Positions 14,601 to 20,643 are shown, counted from the stretch's first letter. The stretch is 25,030 nucleotides of DNA from Bacteroidales bacterium UBA2800 (GCA_002351925.1 DEHM01000019.1:82304-107333), one strand, 5' to 3'. Translations and numbers: made by a program. The notes: generated from the letters alone by a model not told the origin.

Positions 14601-15234
14601 TGGTTATTACTGTTGATGAAGGCGCAGTAGAAGTCGGCGAACCGGTTGAGTAGGCGGCATTTGCCCAACAATGCCATGCCCATCCTTCACATGCATTGGC
14701 TACATGTTCACCCGTCGTAGGCAACGTATAGGTGCCACTACAACCCGTTATGTCGGATGTATTACCATTTTTATCAAGCGTCACTGTGTACGTCGAACCG
14801 CCGCCACTAGAATAGGTAACAGTAATAGACGATATTTTTACAGTACCTCCACCAGTGAAAGAGACAGATTCAGCACTACCTTTCCATTGATTTCCGGTAA
14901 GTGTCCCGGGAGAAGCGGTTCCAACGGTGCCACTAGTCATCACAAAATCTATTTGGGTAATAGTATTTCCTGATGCTACAGAAAGGGTCATAACATCAGT
15001 AGAATAATATCGTACTATTCCTGAACTCGTATAAAATCCGGGTTGGTTGGTGCTGTGTCTGGTGCAAGTACAAGTTACTCCATCAAATTCCAAAGAAACA
15101 CTTGCTCCCACAGTAGTAGCAACATCCTTAGTGCTGACAGAATTCAATGTTGCTTCTGTTCCCCACACCTGCACACTGAATGCCGTGAGGACCGTCATTA
15201 GACTTAAGGTTAAAAAACGTTTAAAAGTTGTCAT
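8632..15234 (-). CDS. Giant multidomain secreted surface protein (adhesin-like)
   Basis: The protein has 2200 residues, with a signal peptide (1 to about 25, ending VWG). The N-terminal third alternates beta modules ending in SITVTYSSG with InlB/Listeria-Bacteroides-type repeats, recognisable by YTVTL or YTVTF openings and (F)AGW...YAVYK endings (around residues 150-230, 455-540 and 870-935). Next come a HYDIN/ASPM-like module (about 660-760, LNFGTKNIG), a Big2-like module (about 770-850), two fibronectin type III-like domains (about 1125-1295), and a lamin-tail-like stretch (about 1300-1580). The last 30 residues (KLLINGHVYILRGGVIYDMTG) match a C-terminal tail common on Bacteroidales secreted proteins. 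No enzyme motif was seen. Likely roles are adhesion or surface display, which is inference. The DNA looks AT-richer than its neighbours. It has a strong promoter match and a leader of about 200 nt. Domain borders are approximate. Confidence 0.85.
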   Translation of the reverse strand: MTTFKRFLTLSLMTVLTAFSVQVWGTEATLNSVSTKDVATTVGASVSLEFDGVTCTCTRHSTNQPGFYTSSGIVRYYSTDVMTLSVASGNTITQIDFVMTSGTVGTASPGTLTGNQWKGSAESVSFTGGGTVKISSITVTYSSGGGSTYTVTLDKNGNTSDITGCSGTYTLPTTGEHVANACEGWAWHCWANAAYSTGSPTSTAPSSTVITTMSSAGTAYAVYKHTETSGGSSTSTFVAASQGWGDSENADTKNIDNVTYSFAQNTGTNPPKYYNSGTSVRFYQNNSLTISSSSTITAIEFSYSQSEFVQASVSTGTVTDGNWSGSATSVTFTNKNSTQVRVSQIVVTMGGGSTTTYTSSPDCAECMNKVTLTKGTPEHGSFSLDKADGAHNNCAAGGLVVTISGITPADGYQFKEITQTGIASGVTINQTSKTVTYAKDVAGASTINVVFEAIPTYTVTFNQGSGICTTPSLTETSAGDGVELPTASHGCVDWTFAGWAETSVGTETTVKPTLYAAGSTYHPTSNRNLYAVYKRTEGGGSGLEQTFNFESIAGAEDWNNGTAYTSVAIGDVTLTANGGGNNGKYYTSDKTWRIYTGGSATVSVTNGEVTAVSSNPSRSFSITDGEATFTPSANTSFKSITVTYSSGTTYYHSTPYCTGLQVTPTSLNFGTKNIGTNNDLTITVTGTELTANATLSISGANAGMFSVSPTTLLKNGSNEITGSNNVTVTYHPTAEGTHSATLTITSGSFTKTVTLSGSCALVCTTPTLTFGGTSTVSKVLGSGKFTLTATSPDNTLGAAITYSSSNTDKATVDENTGEVTLVQATGSGSPVTITATLAAKNTGVACQNEVTTSYTLTIYNKVTWLVGEDEYTGGSPTTQTTQGAQITSFPTDPNGDALCGGKVFIGWTDHEIADPVDASPTPMYKVLSDLSSVYINANKTFYAVFAAASSGAGSGNYLLVEADPGETNWAGDYLIAYDATTFADGRLGGETGMGAQYASVSPGDNLSGKVVTSSWGDTYNVTITKKTGSTNTYLLQTKDGKYNYQTSNNNGLASTATKSTAEGYPLTITFYSASDIEITVPAGPVFHYNPADYFRFYKNGGQENVCLYKKDGGGTTYSDYSTTCGTCLPAPTAPTVTPKSNRATITWTAVPDATGYTVTCTGGSVSVVGTTATITGLTAETSYDFTIRSQGSDPYSCFPAYHGSFTTTSCEDSPVLGTVAVTPTTAAISWTCEAATATVRVYEDAECNTQVGGDYTLCTSPFTVTSLTSNTTYYFKVWAGGTCPSPVGSFTTEEIKLDIAEWQTDAVVVSFNGDADLTLTTFTEETHGDPHANVADDIFFSKYFEAAASVKLLAIFNGTMNSVDLSNYELGLAQSGTSGTTSFAYKKFSEFVKSSGGGLTADELQLKSNEELIIITYTSAETDQAIIKCAKDDEENSKFSTYIRVSTPNLQFNGDDVICLKNPDGDLIDLIGAGTKEGGSNRSGASFETTSSSGSYHDFMDNPGGWYTTHGYKANADNTETADYALSSNRCLLIRRKHVKSGYNAVLHNQTDFLTLGDYTYMGDDYEGEWKGVQIPGSTTEGSKPGLSNSCDGFAVVGGYNYNDYYVDFEEVGSATTFDDLRSDPFDGTYEIPVSGLSDKACTLVRIELKDGSDNLVIRKDVKVPIMISGNKNTTDDIFHSNYKDADICRSCDVVVLDGGILTKEADGTTGDINEVRDLKIYQGGKLIIPSGTNYTVNTLAFRRQEDEVSSADIRGGLTIKKTDGVYLDIRIDPTNWHFFSLPYDCKVSDITFSTGEPATIGTDFYIQWYDGAYRAAHRTGGWTDVPADATLKKGLGYVVALPGFDIIKKELRFPMAKEVITDESTNKTVTGLYGYGADDANLRPNHKGWNLLGNPYFMEYSSDIENPLRTGLLLEDHSTDPWDGQWTEDGSATRYIVVPNNHGWGDDYLQVTIEDYPMKPFTSYFVQIGAESPLTPSDAQSILFDYEQTGRILAAPKRTNENDVDTKPIWFCLTLNSPNGEEDKTTLLISDKFTDGYDMMDDLVKMRNPYYQNSAISTAPVLASRNNEGEMVFNALSDSSAVNGVDLNYFAASDGEYTFAMSNKYRRDKIQSALLFDALTGQYHNLLEGNYSFNTAKGDNNTRFKLFVRVDRKKTPTGLIDPSAGADGQTPRKLLINGHVYILRGGVIYDMTGKQLLNL

Positions 15235-15312
15235 GATATGTTGTGTTATTATTTTCGGTATTAGTCGGGCGAGGAGTGGTATCCCCTCGGAGGGGGTGCT
15301 ATCTCGATAATC

Positions 15313-15356
15313 TCAGGTAAATGTCAGGTGAACGTCTGGTGACCGTCAGGTCAACG
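15313..15356. repeat. 4 x 11-bp tandem repeat in the leader
   Basis: Plus-strand units TCAGGTAAATG, TCAGGTGAACG, TCTGGTGACCG and TCAGGTCAACG run without gaps. The 11-bp period is close to one helical turn. A related array with the same period lies after ftsK (23397-23429). Confidence 0.85.
15340..15353. promoter_or_regulatory. Perfect inverted repeat TGACC-N4-GGTCA, second copy
   Basis: TGACCGTCAGGTCA lies across the last two 11-bp units of the leader and differs from the copy at 3145-3158 at one loop base. It may simply arise from the repeat sequence, since the unit itself contains GGTGA/GGTCA. Confidence 0.35.
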
Positions 15357-15441
15357 ATTTAGTGCACCGAATCCCCTCTTTTCCTATTATATAGCATGCG
15401 TATACGAGTGCGTCACACGCGCATGAATGCAAAATAGTGTG

Positions 15442-15473
15442 CAAATATACAACATTTTTTTTATATGCACAAA
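15442..15473 (-). promoter_or_regulatory. Promoter of the giant surface protein gene
   Basis: On the minus strand TTTG (15470-15473), a 20-bp spacer and TATATTTG (15442-15449) match the Bacteroidota consensus exactly. The -33 box falls in the T run of the rnf terminator, so the two signals share DNA. Confidence 0.65.
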
Positions 15474-15502
15474 AAAAAGCGACAAAAAATTTATTTTGTC
15501 GC
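15471..15502 (-). terminator. Intrinsic terminator of the rseC-rnf operon
   Basis: On the minus strand GCGACAAAA (15502-15494) pairs perfectly with TTTTGTCGC (15487-15479) over a 6-nt loop, followed by eight T residues (15478-15471). It lies 23 bp after the rnfA stop codon, as expected for the end of the operon. Confidence 0.85.
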
Positions 15503-15525
15503 CATTTTGTCTATTTTACGCAGAA

Positions 15526-16119
15526 TTACACTACGCCGCTGAAGCCCATGAAGGCCATTGCCAGGAGTCCGGCTGTGAGCAGTGCGATAGGCGTACCCTG
15601 CATCGCTTTGGGCACACGGTTCATCGCCAACTGCTCGCGCAGACCTGCGAAGAGGACGAGTGCCAGACCGAATCCGAGGGCGGTGGCCAGTGCGAAGAGT
15701 GTACCGGTCAGCATGCCGTGCTCGGCACCCATCGGCAGTTTCTCCGTACCGTTAGCCACGAGGATAGCTACACCCAGAATACAGCAGTTGGTGGTGATGA
15801 GCGGCAGGAACACACCCAGCGCCTGATAGAGCGACGGGCTGATCTTCTTGAGCACAATCTCAATCATCTGCACCAGCGCAGCGATAATGAGGATGAAGAG
15901 GATCGTCTGGAGGAACTCCAGGCCCCAGGCTACGAGCAACATCTGCAGCAGATAGGTCACCACGGTCGCCAGCACCAGCACGAACGTCACTGCCGCACTC
16001 ATTCCCAGCGCTGTGTCAATCTTCTTACTTACTCCCAGAAACGGGCAGATACCCAGGAACTGGCTCAACACAATATTGTTAACAAATATTGCGGAGATAA
16101 ATATCAGGAAATAAACCAT
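15526..16119 (-). CDS. rnfA: Rnf electron transport complex subunit RnfA
   Basis: A 197-residue integral membrane protein with about six helices. The N-terminal FVNNIVLSQFLGICPFLG and the middle LITTNCCILGVAIL carry the conserved cysteines that, in the RnfA/NqrE family, hold an iron-sulfur cluster within the membrane between RnfA and RnfE. The Rnf complex passes electrons from reduced ferredoxin to NAD+ and pumps Na+ or H+ out. RnfA and RnfE form the pseudo-symmetric core. Length is close to the family norm. The gene is last in the operon, separated from rnfE by a 31-bp AT-rich spacer of near-tandem repeats, and is followed by a strong terminator. NqrE of the Na+-NQR complex is a homologue, but the gene order and the RnfB/RnfC features favour Rnf. 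Confidence 0.95.
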   Translation of the reverse strand: MVYFLIFISAIFVNNIVLSQFLGICPFLGVSKKIDTALGMSAAVTFVLVLATVVTYLLQMLLVAWGLEFLQTILFILIIAALVQMIEIVLKKISPSLYQALGVFLPLITTNCCILGVAILVANGTEKLPMGAEHGMLTGTLFALATALGFGLALVLFAGLREQLAMNRVPKAMQGTPIALLTAGLLAMAFMGFSGVV

Positions 16120-16150
16120 AATTCTAATTTACGATTTGACGATTTACAAT
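16120..16150 (-). repeat. AT-rich near-tandem repeat leader before rnfA
   Basis: The 31-nt spacer between rnfE and rnfA reads on the minus strand as GTAAATC, GTCAAATC, GTAAATT and flanking A/T bases. It should be nearly free of structure and has no Shine-Dalgarno site. It resembles the longer repeat spacer before rnfD. Confidence 0.5.
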
Positions 16151-16738
16151 TTATTTGTTCTGCAGCTTGTTGACAGCAGCCATGAGATAGGCGAGGGCGA
16201 TGAAGGCACCCGGCGCGAGGACGAAGATCAACATCGCGTAGTGCTCGCTGTAGATTGGGAAGCCGAACATGGCGCCCGAACCGAGCAACTCACGGATGGC
16301 ACCTATCACGGTGAGCGAGAGCGTGAAGCCCAGACCCATGCCCAGACCGTCCAGCGCACTCAGTCCCACGCTGTTCTTCGCCGCAAAAGCCTCGGCGCGA
16401 CCCAGCACGATACAGTTGACCACAATCAGCGGGATGAAGAGTCCCAGCACCTCGTAGATGGCGGGCAGATAAGCCTGCATCACCAGTTGTACCATCGTCA
16501 CGAACGTAGCTATCACCACGATGAAGGCCGGAATACGTACCTTGTCGGGAATCAGGTTCTTCAGCAGCGAGATCACGATATTCGAGCAGACGAGCACGAA
16601 TAGCGTCGCCAGACCCATCGACATACCGTTGATGGCGCTGGTGGTAGTGGCCAGCGTAGGACACATACCCAGCACAAGCGCGAAAGTGGGGTTCTCGCGG
16701 AGAATACCGTTGAAGAATGTTTTTCCTGCGTTAGTCAT
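16151..16738 (-). CDS. rnfE: Rnf electron transport complex subunit RnfE
   Basis: This 195-residue membrane protein begins MTNAGKTFFNGILRENPTF and contains LVLGMCPTLATTTSAINGM and IPLIVVNCIVLGRAEAFA. These are the RnfE/NqrD-type signatures, with the two cysteines that pair with those of RnfA around the shared membrane cluster. About six helices are visible, and the length is slightly shorter than the 200-230 residues common for RnfE. The start overlaps the end of rnfG by 8 bp, which suggests translational coupling. It acts in the inner membrane as part of the Rnf core and is followed by rnfA. Confidence 0.95.
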   Translation of the reverse strand: MTNAGKTFFNGILRENPTFALVLGMCPTLATTTSAINGMSMGLATLFVLVCSNIVISLLKNLIPDKVRIPAFIVVIATFVTMVQLVMQAYLPAIYEVLGLFIPLIVVNCIVLGRAEAFAAKNSVGLSALDGLGMGLGFTLSLTVIGAIRELLGSGAMFGFPIYSEHYAMLIFVLAPGAFIALAYLMAAVNKLQNK

Positions 16739-17381
16739 GACTTACCTCCGTTTCTTCTAAATTATCCGTTGTACTTTGTACATCGTCACTTTGTACATGA
16801 ACTTGGCTGGCACCGGTGTGCGCCTCCACATCGTCGTGCAGCGCCGCATAGGCCTTGTTGATAGCGCTCAGGAAAGCGCGGCTCGAGATGGTAGCTGCCG
16901 TGATGGCATCTACGTCACCGCCGTCTTTCGAGACGATAAACTGCCCCGTCGCCTGGCGACCCAGGATGTTCTGACCCGGCTTGTCGGCAGCCTTAAACCA
17001 CTCGACAATATGATCACCCAGACCCGGCGTCTCCTGGTGCTCCAGCACCACATAGTTGATGATCTTGCCTTCGGCATCAAAGCCCACCATGATCTTCTGT
17101 GGGCCACCGAAACCGTTAGCCTCCGTCTGTACAGCCGCACCGACATACTCGCCGTCTTTCATGGCGTTGTATACCGTCAGTCCGTCTATTTCTTCTATCT
17201 CGTCAATCTCCGCTCCTTCCGGCAGCACAGCCAGGATTGCCTCCTGCTGCTTCGCCTTCTTCTGGGCGTTGATGTTCTCCAGCGTCAGGATATACACGCC
17301 GGCCAGTGCGCCTGCTGCCACCATCGAGATGATCACCAGGCTCAGCACCATATTCTTGAATGAACTCTGTAGTTTTTCCAT
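16731..17381 (-). CDS. rnfG: Rnf electron transport complex subunit RnfG (FMN-binding)
   Basis: The protein has 216 residues: one N-terminal membrane helix (about 11-31) and an FMN-binding domain outside the membrane. In RnfG proteins FMN is attached to a threonine by a phosphoester bond within an S/T-G/A-A-T motif. Here the motif reads DAITAATISS, with the predicted ligand at Thr164; the usual SGAT is TAAT. The segment HQETPGLGDHI is also characteristic. A tail of about 30 residues rich in Asp, Glu, Ser and Thr follows the domain and may be variable. The gene starts 12 bp after the rnfD stop and overlaps rnfE by 8 bp. Attachment of the flavin needs an ApbE-type transferase, which is not in this window. 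Confidence 0.94.
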   Translation of the reverse strand: MEKLQSSFKNMVLSLVIISMVAAGALAGVYILTLENINAQKKAKQQEAILAVLPEGAEIDEIEEIDGLTVYNAMKDGEYVGAAVQTEANGFGGPQKIMVGFDAEGKIINYVVLEHQETPGLGDHIVEWFKAADKPGQNILGRQATGQFIVSKDGGDVDAITAATISSRAFLSAINKAYAALHDDVEAHTGASQVHVQSDDVQSTTDNLEETEVSHD

Positions 17382-17393
17382 ATCGGTACCTCC

Positions 17394-18395
17394 TTACGCT
17401 TTTTTAGGTTCGCCGAAACGTTTCGGACGGAACTTGTTCAACAAAGGCACGCAGGCATTCATGATCAGGATGGCGAACGACATACCCTCCGGGTAAGCAC
17501 CCCAGGTACGAATCACCATCACGATAACACCTATGCCGACACCAAAGATCAGCTTGCCCCAGGCCGTCATCGGGCTGGTGACATAGTCGGTTGCCATGAA
17601 GAAGGCACCCAGCATGATACCACCGGTGCAAAGGCTGTAGGCCACGTAATTGCCTGTCGTCAGGTCAGCCGGAAGCAGACCGAGCCAGCCGGTAGCGGCC
17701 GCCCAGAGCGCCACGGTAGCGATGATGCTGACGGGGATATGCCAGGTGATGACGCGGGTGCAGATCAGGAACACGCCGCCGATGATCAGCGCCAGTGCGC
17801 AGACCTCACCCATCGAACCGCCTATCGCACCCATGAACGCGTCGTGCAGACTCGGCAACTGGTCGGCAATGCGACCGCCGTTCTTCACCGCCTGCTTCAG
17901 CAGCGCCAGCGGCGTAGCACCCGTCTCGGCATCGAGATACGCGGTCTCCATGCCCTTCGGCAGCGGCCAGGTGGTCATCTGCACGGGGAACGAGATCAGG
18001 AGGAACACACGGCCCACGAGGGCAGGGTTGAACAGGTTCTGACCCAGACCGCCGAACGTCATCTTACCTACGCCGATAGCGACGATGGCACCGATGACCA
18101 CAATCCACCACTCGATGTTCGACGGCAGGTTGTAGGCCAGCAGCAAACCCGTCAGCACGGCCGAGAGGTCACCGATGGTGTTGCGGTTCTCCTTGAGGAT
18201 AAAACGGCTGACAAGCCACTCGCAGCCCACGCAGGCTACGATGCTGATTGCCGCTGTGATAAGTGCTCCGCAGCCAAACTGCAGCACGGCTACGACATAG
18301 GCCGGCAGCAGCGCCAGAATGACCAGAAGCATGTTCCGGCGAACACTGTCACCGCTGTGGGCGTGAGGAGCCGGAGCAACAATAAAATTCTTCAT
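17394..18395 (-). CDS. rnfD: Rnf electron transport complex subunit RnfD (FMN-binding membrane protein)
   Basis: This 333-residue integral membrane protein is the RnfD/NqrB homologue, with about nine or ten helices. The phosphoester FMN site is ETGATPLAL with the predicted ligand Thr161, equivalent to SGATPL in other species. GKMTFGGLGQNLFNPALVGR and MATDYVTSP are further family motifs. I chose the ATG at 18395 (MKNFIVAPAPHAHSGDS) over a TTG two codons upstream. It is preceded by a 41-bp spacer made of 8-bp A/T-rich repeats, unlike the tight joins elsewhere in the operon. The subunit carries electrons within the inner membrane and is thought to form part of the ion path. Confidence 0.94.
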   Translation of the reverse strand: MKNFIVAPAPHAHSGDSVRRNMLLVILALLPAYVVAVLQFGCGALITAAISIVACVGCEWLVSRFILKENRNTIGDLSAVLTGLLLAYNLPSNIEWWIVVIGAIVAIGVGKMTFGGLGQNLFNPALVGRVFLLISFPVQMTTWPLPKGMETAYLDAETGATPLALLKQAVKNGGRIADQLPSLHDAFMGAIGGSMGEVCALALIIGGVFLICTRVITWHIPVSIIATVALWAAATGWLGLLPADLTTGNYVAYSLCTGGIMLGAFFMATDYVTSPMTAWGKLIFGVGIGVIVMVIRTWGAYPEGMSFAILIMNACVPLLNKFRPKRFGEPKKA

Positions 18396-18436
18396 ATTCA
18401 ATAATTTTCAAATCTTCAAATTCTCAAATCTTCAAA
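18396..18436 (-). repeat. Tandem octamer leader before rnfD
   Basis: On the minus strand the spacer between rnfC and rnfD is TTTGAAGA, TTTGAGAA, TTTGAAGA, TTTGAAAA, TTATTGAA and one more base before the ATG. The four to five 8-bp units are clear. The RNA would be unstructured and has no Shine-Dalgarno site, so it may act as a translation enhancer. Confidence 0.8.
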
Positions 18437-19789
18437 TCATTTTGCAGCAGCAGCGGCAGCAGCACGCTCACGCAAAATAGCTCCTACCTTGGCCTTGCCG
18501 GGACGGATACCGTCCAGCAACGGACGATGTGCCGGACAGGTGAAGACGCAACAGCCGCAGTCGATGCAGTCCATGACGTCGTGTTTCTCCATCTCTTCCC
18601 AGTTCTCCAGTTCAAAGAGCCGGTGGAGCAGATAGGGCTCCAGCCCCATCGGACAAGCCTGTACGCACTTGCCGCAACGGATACAGTTCTCCGGTTCGGG
18701 ACGCTGACTCTCCGCCTCGTCCAGGAAGAGGATACCACTCAGGCGCTTGTTAGCCGGCATATTTTCGGTATGGTCCATGGCTCGACCCATCATCGGACCA
18801 CCGCCAATCACCTTGCCGGTATGTGCCGGCACACCGCCTGCCAGGGCAATCACATCGTCGATAGGCGTACCGAAGCGCACCAGGTAGTTACCCGGCTTCT
18901 CCACGTGCTTACCCGTCACGGTCATCACGCGGCTGATGAGCGGTTTGTTCTTCTGCACGGCCTCATAGACGGCATAGATAGTCGCCACATTGTCCACCAC
19001 GGCACCTACCTCAATCGGCAGTGCACCGCTCGGCACCTGGCGACCGATGCAGGCATCAATCAGCTGTTTCTCACCGCCCTGCGGATACTTCAGCTTCAGC
19101 GGCATTACCTCTACACCAAACTGCGTGTTGGCCAGACGCGTCATCCTTTCTATCGCATCTTTCTTGTTGTTCTCAATGCCGATGATAGCGCGGTCCACGC
19201 CCAGCGCTTTCTTCAAGATCTGAATACCGATCATGATCTCCTCGCCATGCTCCATCATCAACTGGTGGTCGCAAGTCAAGTACGGCTCGCACTCTACGCC
19301 GTTGACAATCAGCACCTCCGCTTTCTTACCCGGAGGCGGCAGCAGCTTCACGTGCGTCGGGAAGCAAGCACCACCCAGGCCCACAATACCGGCGGCGGCA
19401 ATCTTGTCGATAATAGCCTTCGGCTCCAGCGTACACTGGTGAATAAGGTTCGTCGAACGGTCGATGTCAGGCGACCATACATCGCCCTCTACATCGATGT
19501 AAATAGCAGGAACAGTGGCGCCCCAGGCGTCGGTCATGTCACCGATCTTCGTCACGGTACCACTGACGGGCGAGGCGATATTCGCGCTCACAAAACCACC
19601 GGCTTTGGCCAGCAGCTCGCCCACTTTCACTTTCGCTCCCACTTCTACCACAGCCTGAGCCGGCGCACCGATATGTTGCACCAACGGGATAATAGCCTGC
19701 TTCGGCAGCGGGCACTCCGTGATTGGCTGGTGAGCGGAGAATTGTTTGTTGTCGTGCGGATGAACTCCGCCTATGTTAAATGTCTTCAT
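18437..19789 (-). CDS. rnfC: Rnf electron transport complex subunit RnfC
   Basis: The 450-residue protein shows the expected RnfC order: N-terminal FNIGGVHPHDNKQFSAHQPI, a barrel-sandwich segment with ASPVSGTV, a Rossmann-like NADH/FMN domain with GLGGACFPTHVKL and VNGVECEPYLTCDH, an SLBB-type region, then two 4Fe-4S motifs, CIRCGKCVQACP (near 370) and CIDCGCCVFTCP (near 407). GGACFP replaces the more usual GGAGFP. The tail is alanine-rich. RnfC is the cytoplasmic subunit that reduces NAD+. I chose the ATG at 19789 (MKTFNIGG) instead of an upstream TTG; it lies 2 bp after the rnfB stop. With RnfB shortened, these are the only ferredoxin-type clusters left in the complex encoded here. Confidence 0.95.
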   Translation of the reverse strand: MKTFNIGGVHPHDNKQFSAHQPITECPLPKQAIIPLVQHIGAPAQAVVEVGAKVKVGELLAKAGGFVSANIASPVSGTVTKIGDMTDAWGATVPAIYIDVEGDVWSPDIDRSTNLIHQCTLEPKAIIDKIAAAGIVGLGGACFPTHVKLLPPPGKKAEVLIVNGVECEPYLTCDHQLMMEHGEEIMIGIQILKKALGVDRAIIGIENNKKDAIERMTRLANTQFGVEVMPLKLKYPQGGEKQLIDACIGRQVPSGALPIEVGAVVDNVATIYAVYEAVQKNKPLISRVMTVTGKHVEKPGNYLVRFGTPIDDVIALAGGVPAHTGKVIGGGPMMGRAMDHTENMPANKRLSGILFLDEAESQRPEPENCIRCGKCVQACPMGLEPYLLHRLFELENWEEMEKHDVMDCIDCGCCVFTCPAHRPLLDGIRPGKAKVGAILRERAAAAAAAK

Positions 19790-19791
19790 AA

Positions 19792-20208
19792 TCAACTCTT
19801 TTGTGCGAAGCTTGTTACGTTCGGGAAGACGGCTTTGGGCGTCGCCAATGCCTTGATCTTGGCTGCAATAACGGGGTCGAAGCCCTTCTTCTCACCACTC
19901 GCTGCTGCGGCCGGTTCGGCTGCTTCGGCAGCAGGACTCAGGATTTTCTTCACCTCGTCCATCGTGGGATCACCGCCTACAGGACACGCCAGACCGTCAG
20001 TCTTACCGGCCTTCACGCAGGCTTCCGCAAATGCACGGCAGCCCGCAAAACCGCAGCCGCCGCAGTTAGCACCCGGCAGAACGGCTTGCACCAAGTCGAT
20101 GCGGGGATCTTCCTCCACTTTGAAGTACAGGCTGACGATGTACAGCAGCACGGCGGCTACTAAGGCGGTCACACCCAGCACTCCCATAGAAATCAGAATC
20201 AGATTCAT
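19792..20208 (-). CDS. rnfB: Rnf electron transport complex subunit RnfB, lacking the ferredoxin domain
   Basis: The protein is only 138 residues, while RnfB proteins of Bacteroidales are usually near 280-330. The first half is normal: a membrane helix (about 4-26), EEDPRIDLVQAVLPGANCGG, and the 4Fe-4S motif with Cys49, Cys52, Cys57 and Cys75 (CGGCGFAGC ... CPVGG). After PTMDEVKKIL the sequence becomes an Ala/Glu/Lys-rich tail and stops, where a full RnfB would continue into the domain with two more 4Fe-4S clusters (eight cysteines) that accepts electrons from ferredoxin. No frameshift remnant is evident, because rnfC starts 2 bp after the stop. The gene is second in the operon, 18 bp after rseC. 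Either electrons enter by another route, or another protein supplies the missing domain. Confidence 0.88.
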   Translation of the reverse strand: MNLILISMGVLGVTALVAAVLLYIVSLYFKVEEDPRIDLVQAVLPGANCGGCGFAGCRAFAEACVKAGKTDGLACPVGGDPTMDEVKKILSPAAEAAEPAAAASGEKKGFDPVIAAKIKALATPKAVFPNVTSFAQKS

Positions 20209-20226
20209 GTGTATTGTTGTTTTTTG

Positions 20227-20643
20227 TTAGTTTTCTTTCATGGCCGTGAAACTGAACCGCCGCTGCAGCTTGTTGCGGAACAGGCTCAGTATCAGGTAGT
20301 AAACGGCAATGCTGCAGAGCGACAAGGTGCCTACAACGGCCTCGCTCCACGTCGTGGCATAGTCCAGCACGGCGATCACCGCCACCATCACTACGAAGGG
20401 CAGCACATATGCCAGCAACACCGCACGCCACGCCAAACGCTCGCGCACCATCACTTCTACGCGGTCTCCCGGCTGGAGAGGCTCCAACATCCGGGCGCTG
20501 ATCCGTCGCTGCTGACTCTCCGACGAGAGACACATGCTCTGGGCCTTGCACGCCTGGCAGGCACTGGTCTGCACAATCTCCACCTCTGCCGTCTCTCCCT
20601 CGGTGCGCAGCACGATGCCGCTATGTCGAATCAACTCATCCAT
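20227..20643 (-). CDS. rseC: RseC/MucC family protein (SoxR-reducing system type)
   Basis: A 138-residue protein with the RseC_MucC pattern: an N-terminal cytoplasmic domain with cysteines in SACQACKAQSMC, a PGDRVEVMV strand, and two membrane helices (about 72-92 and 100-120). In Proteobacteria, RseC assists the Rsx/Rnf proteins that keep SoxR reduced; in Bacteroidales it commonly stands first in the rnf operon, as here. The cysteine cluster may bind metal or an iron-sulfur centre, which is not shown. The start ATG (20643) is only about 8 bases from the predicted transcription start, so the leader is very short. The rnfB gene follows by 18 bp. Confidence 0.88.
   Translation of the reverse strand: MDELIRHSGIVLRTEGETAEVEIVQTSACQACKAQSMCLSSESQQRRISARMLEPLQPGDRVEVMVRERLAWRAVLLAYVLPFVVMVAVIAVLDYATTWSEAVVGTLSLCSIAVYYLILSLFRNKLQRRFSFTAMKEN

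Larger units (their letters stand above)
15235..15436 (-). promoter_or_regulatory. Long structured 5' leader of the giant surface protein
   Basis: From the predicted start near 15436 to the ATG, about 200 nt are untranslated. On the minus strand the leader begins with a hairpin CATGCG...CGCATG enclosing GCGT-GTG-ACGC (about 15395-15425), then four 11-bp repeats (15313-15356), then a strong palindrome ACCCCCTCCGAGGGGAT (15281-15297). No known riboswitch was recognised and no reading frame stands out. Confidence 0.5.

Noticed and set aside
15313..15356. CRISPR array
   Set aside because: The units are 11 bp and directly adjacent, with no spacers and no cas genes in the window.
15526..16119. Na+-NQR instead of Rnf for the redox operon
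   Set aside because: NqrD/E and NqrB/C are homologous, but the RnfB-type CGGCGFAGC protein, the RnfC with two 4Fe-4S motifs and the lack of NqrF support Rnf.
18527..20230. A 567-codon open frame on the plus strand
   Set aside because: It is antisense to rnfC and rnfB; it is rich in His, Arg and Gln and has no motif.
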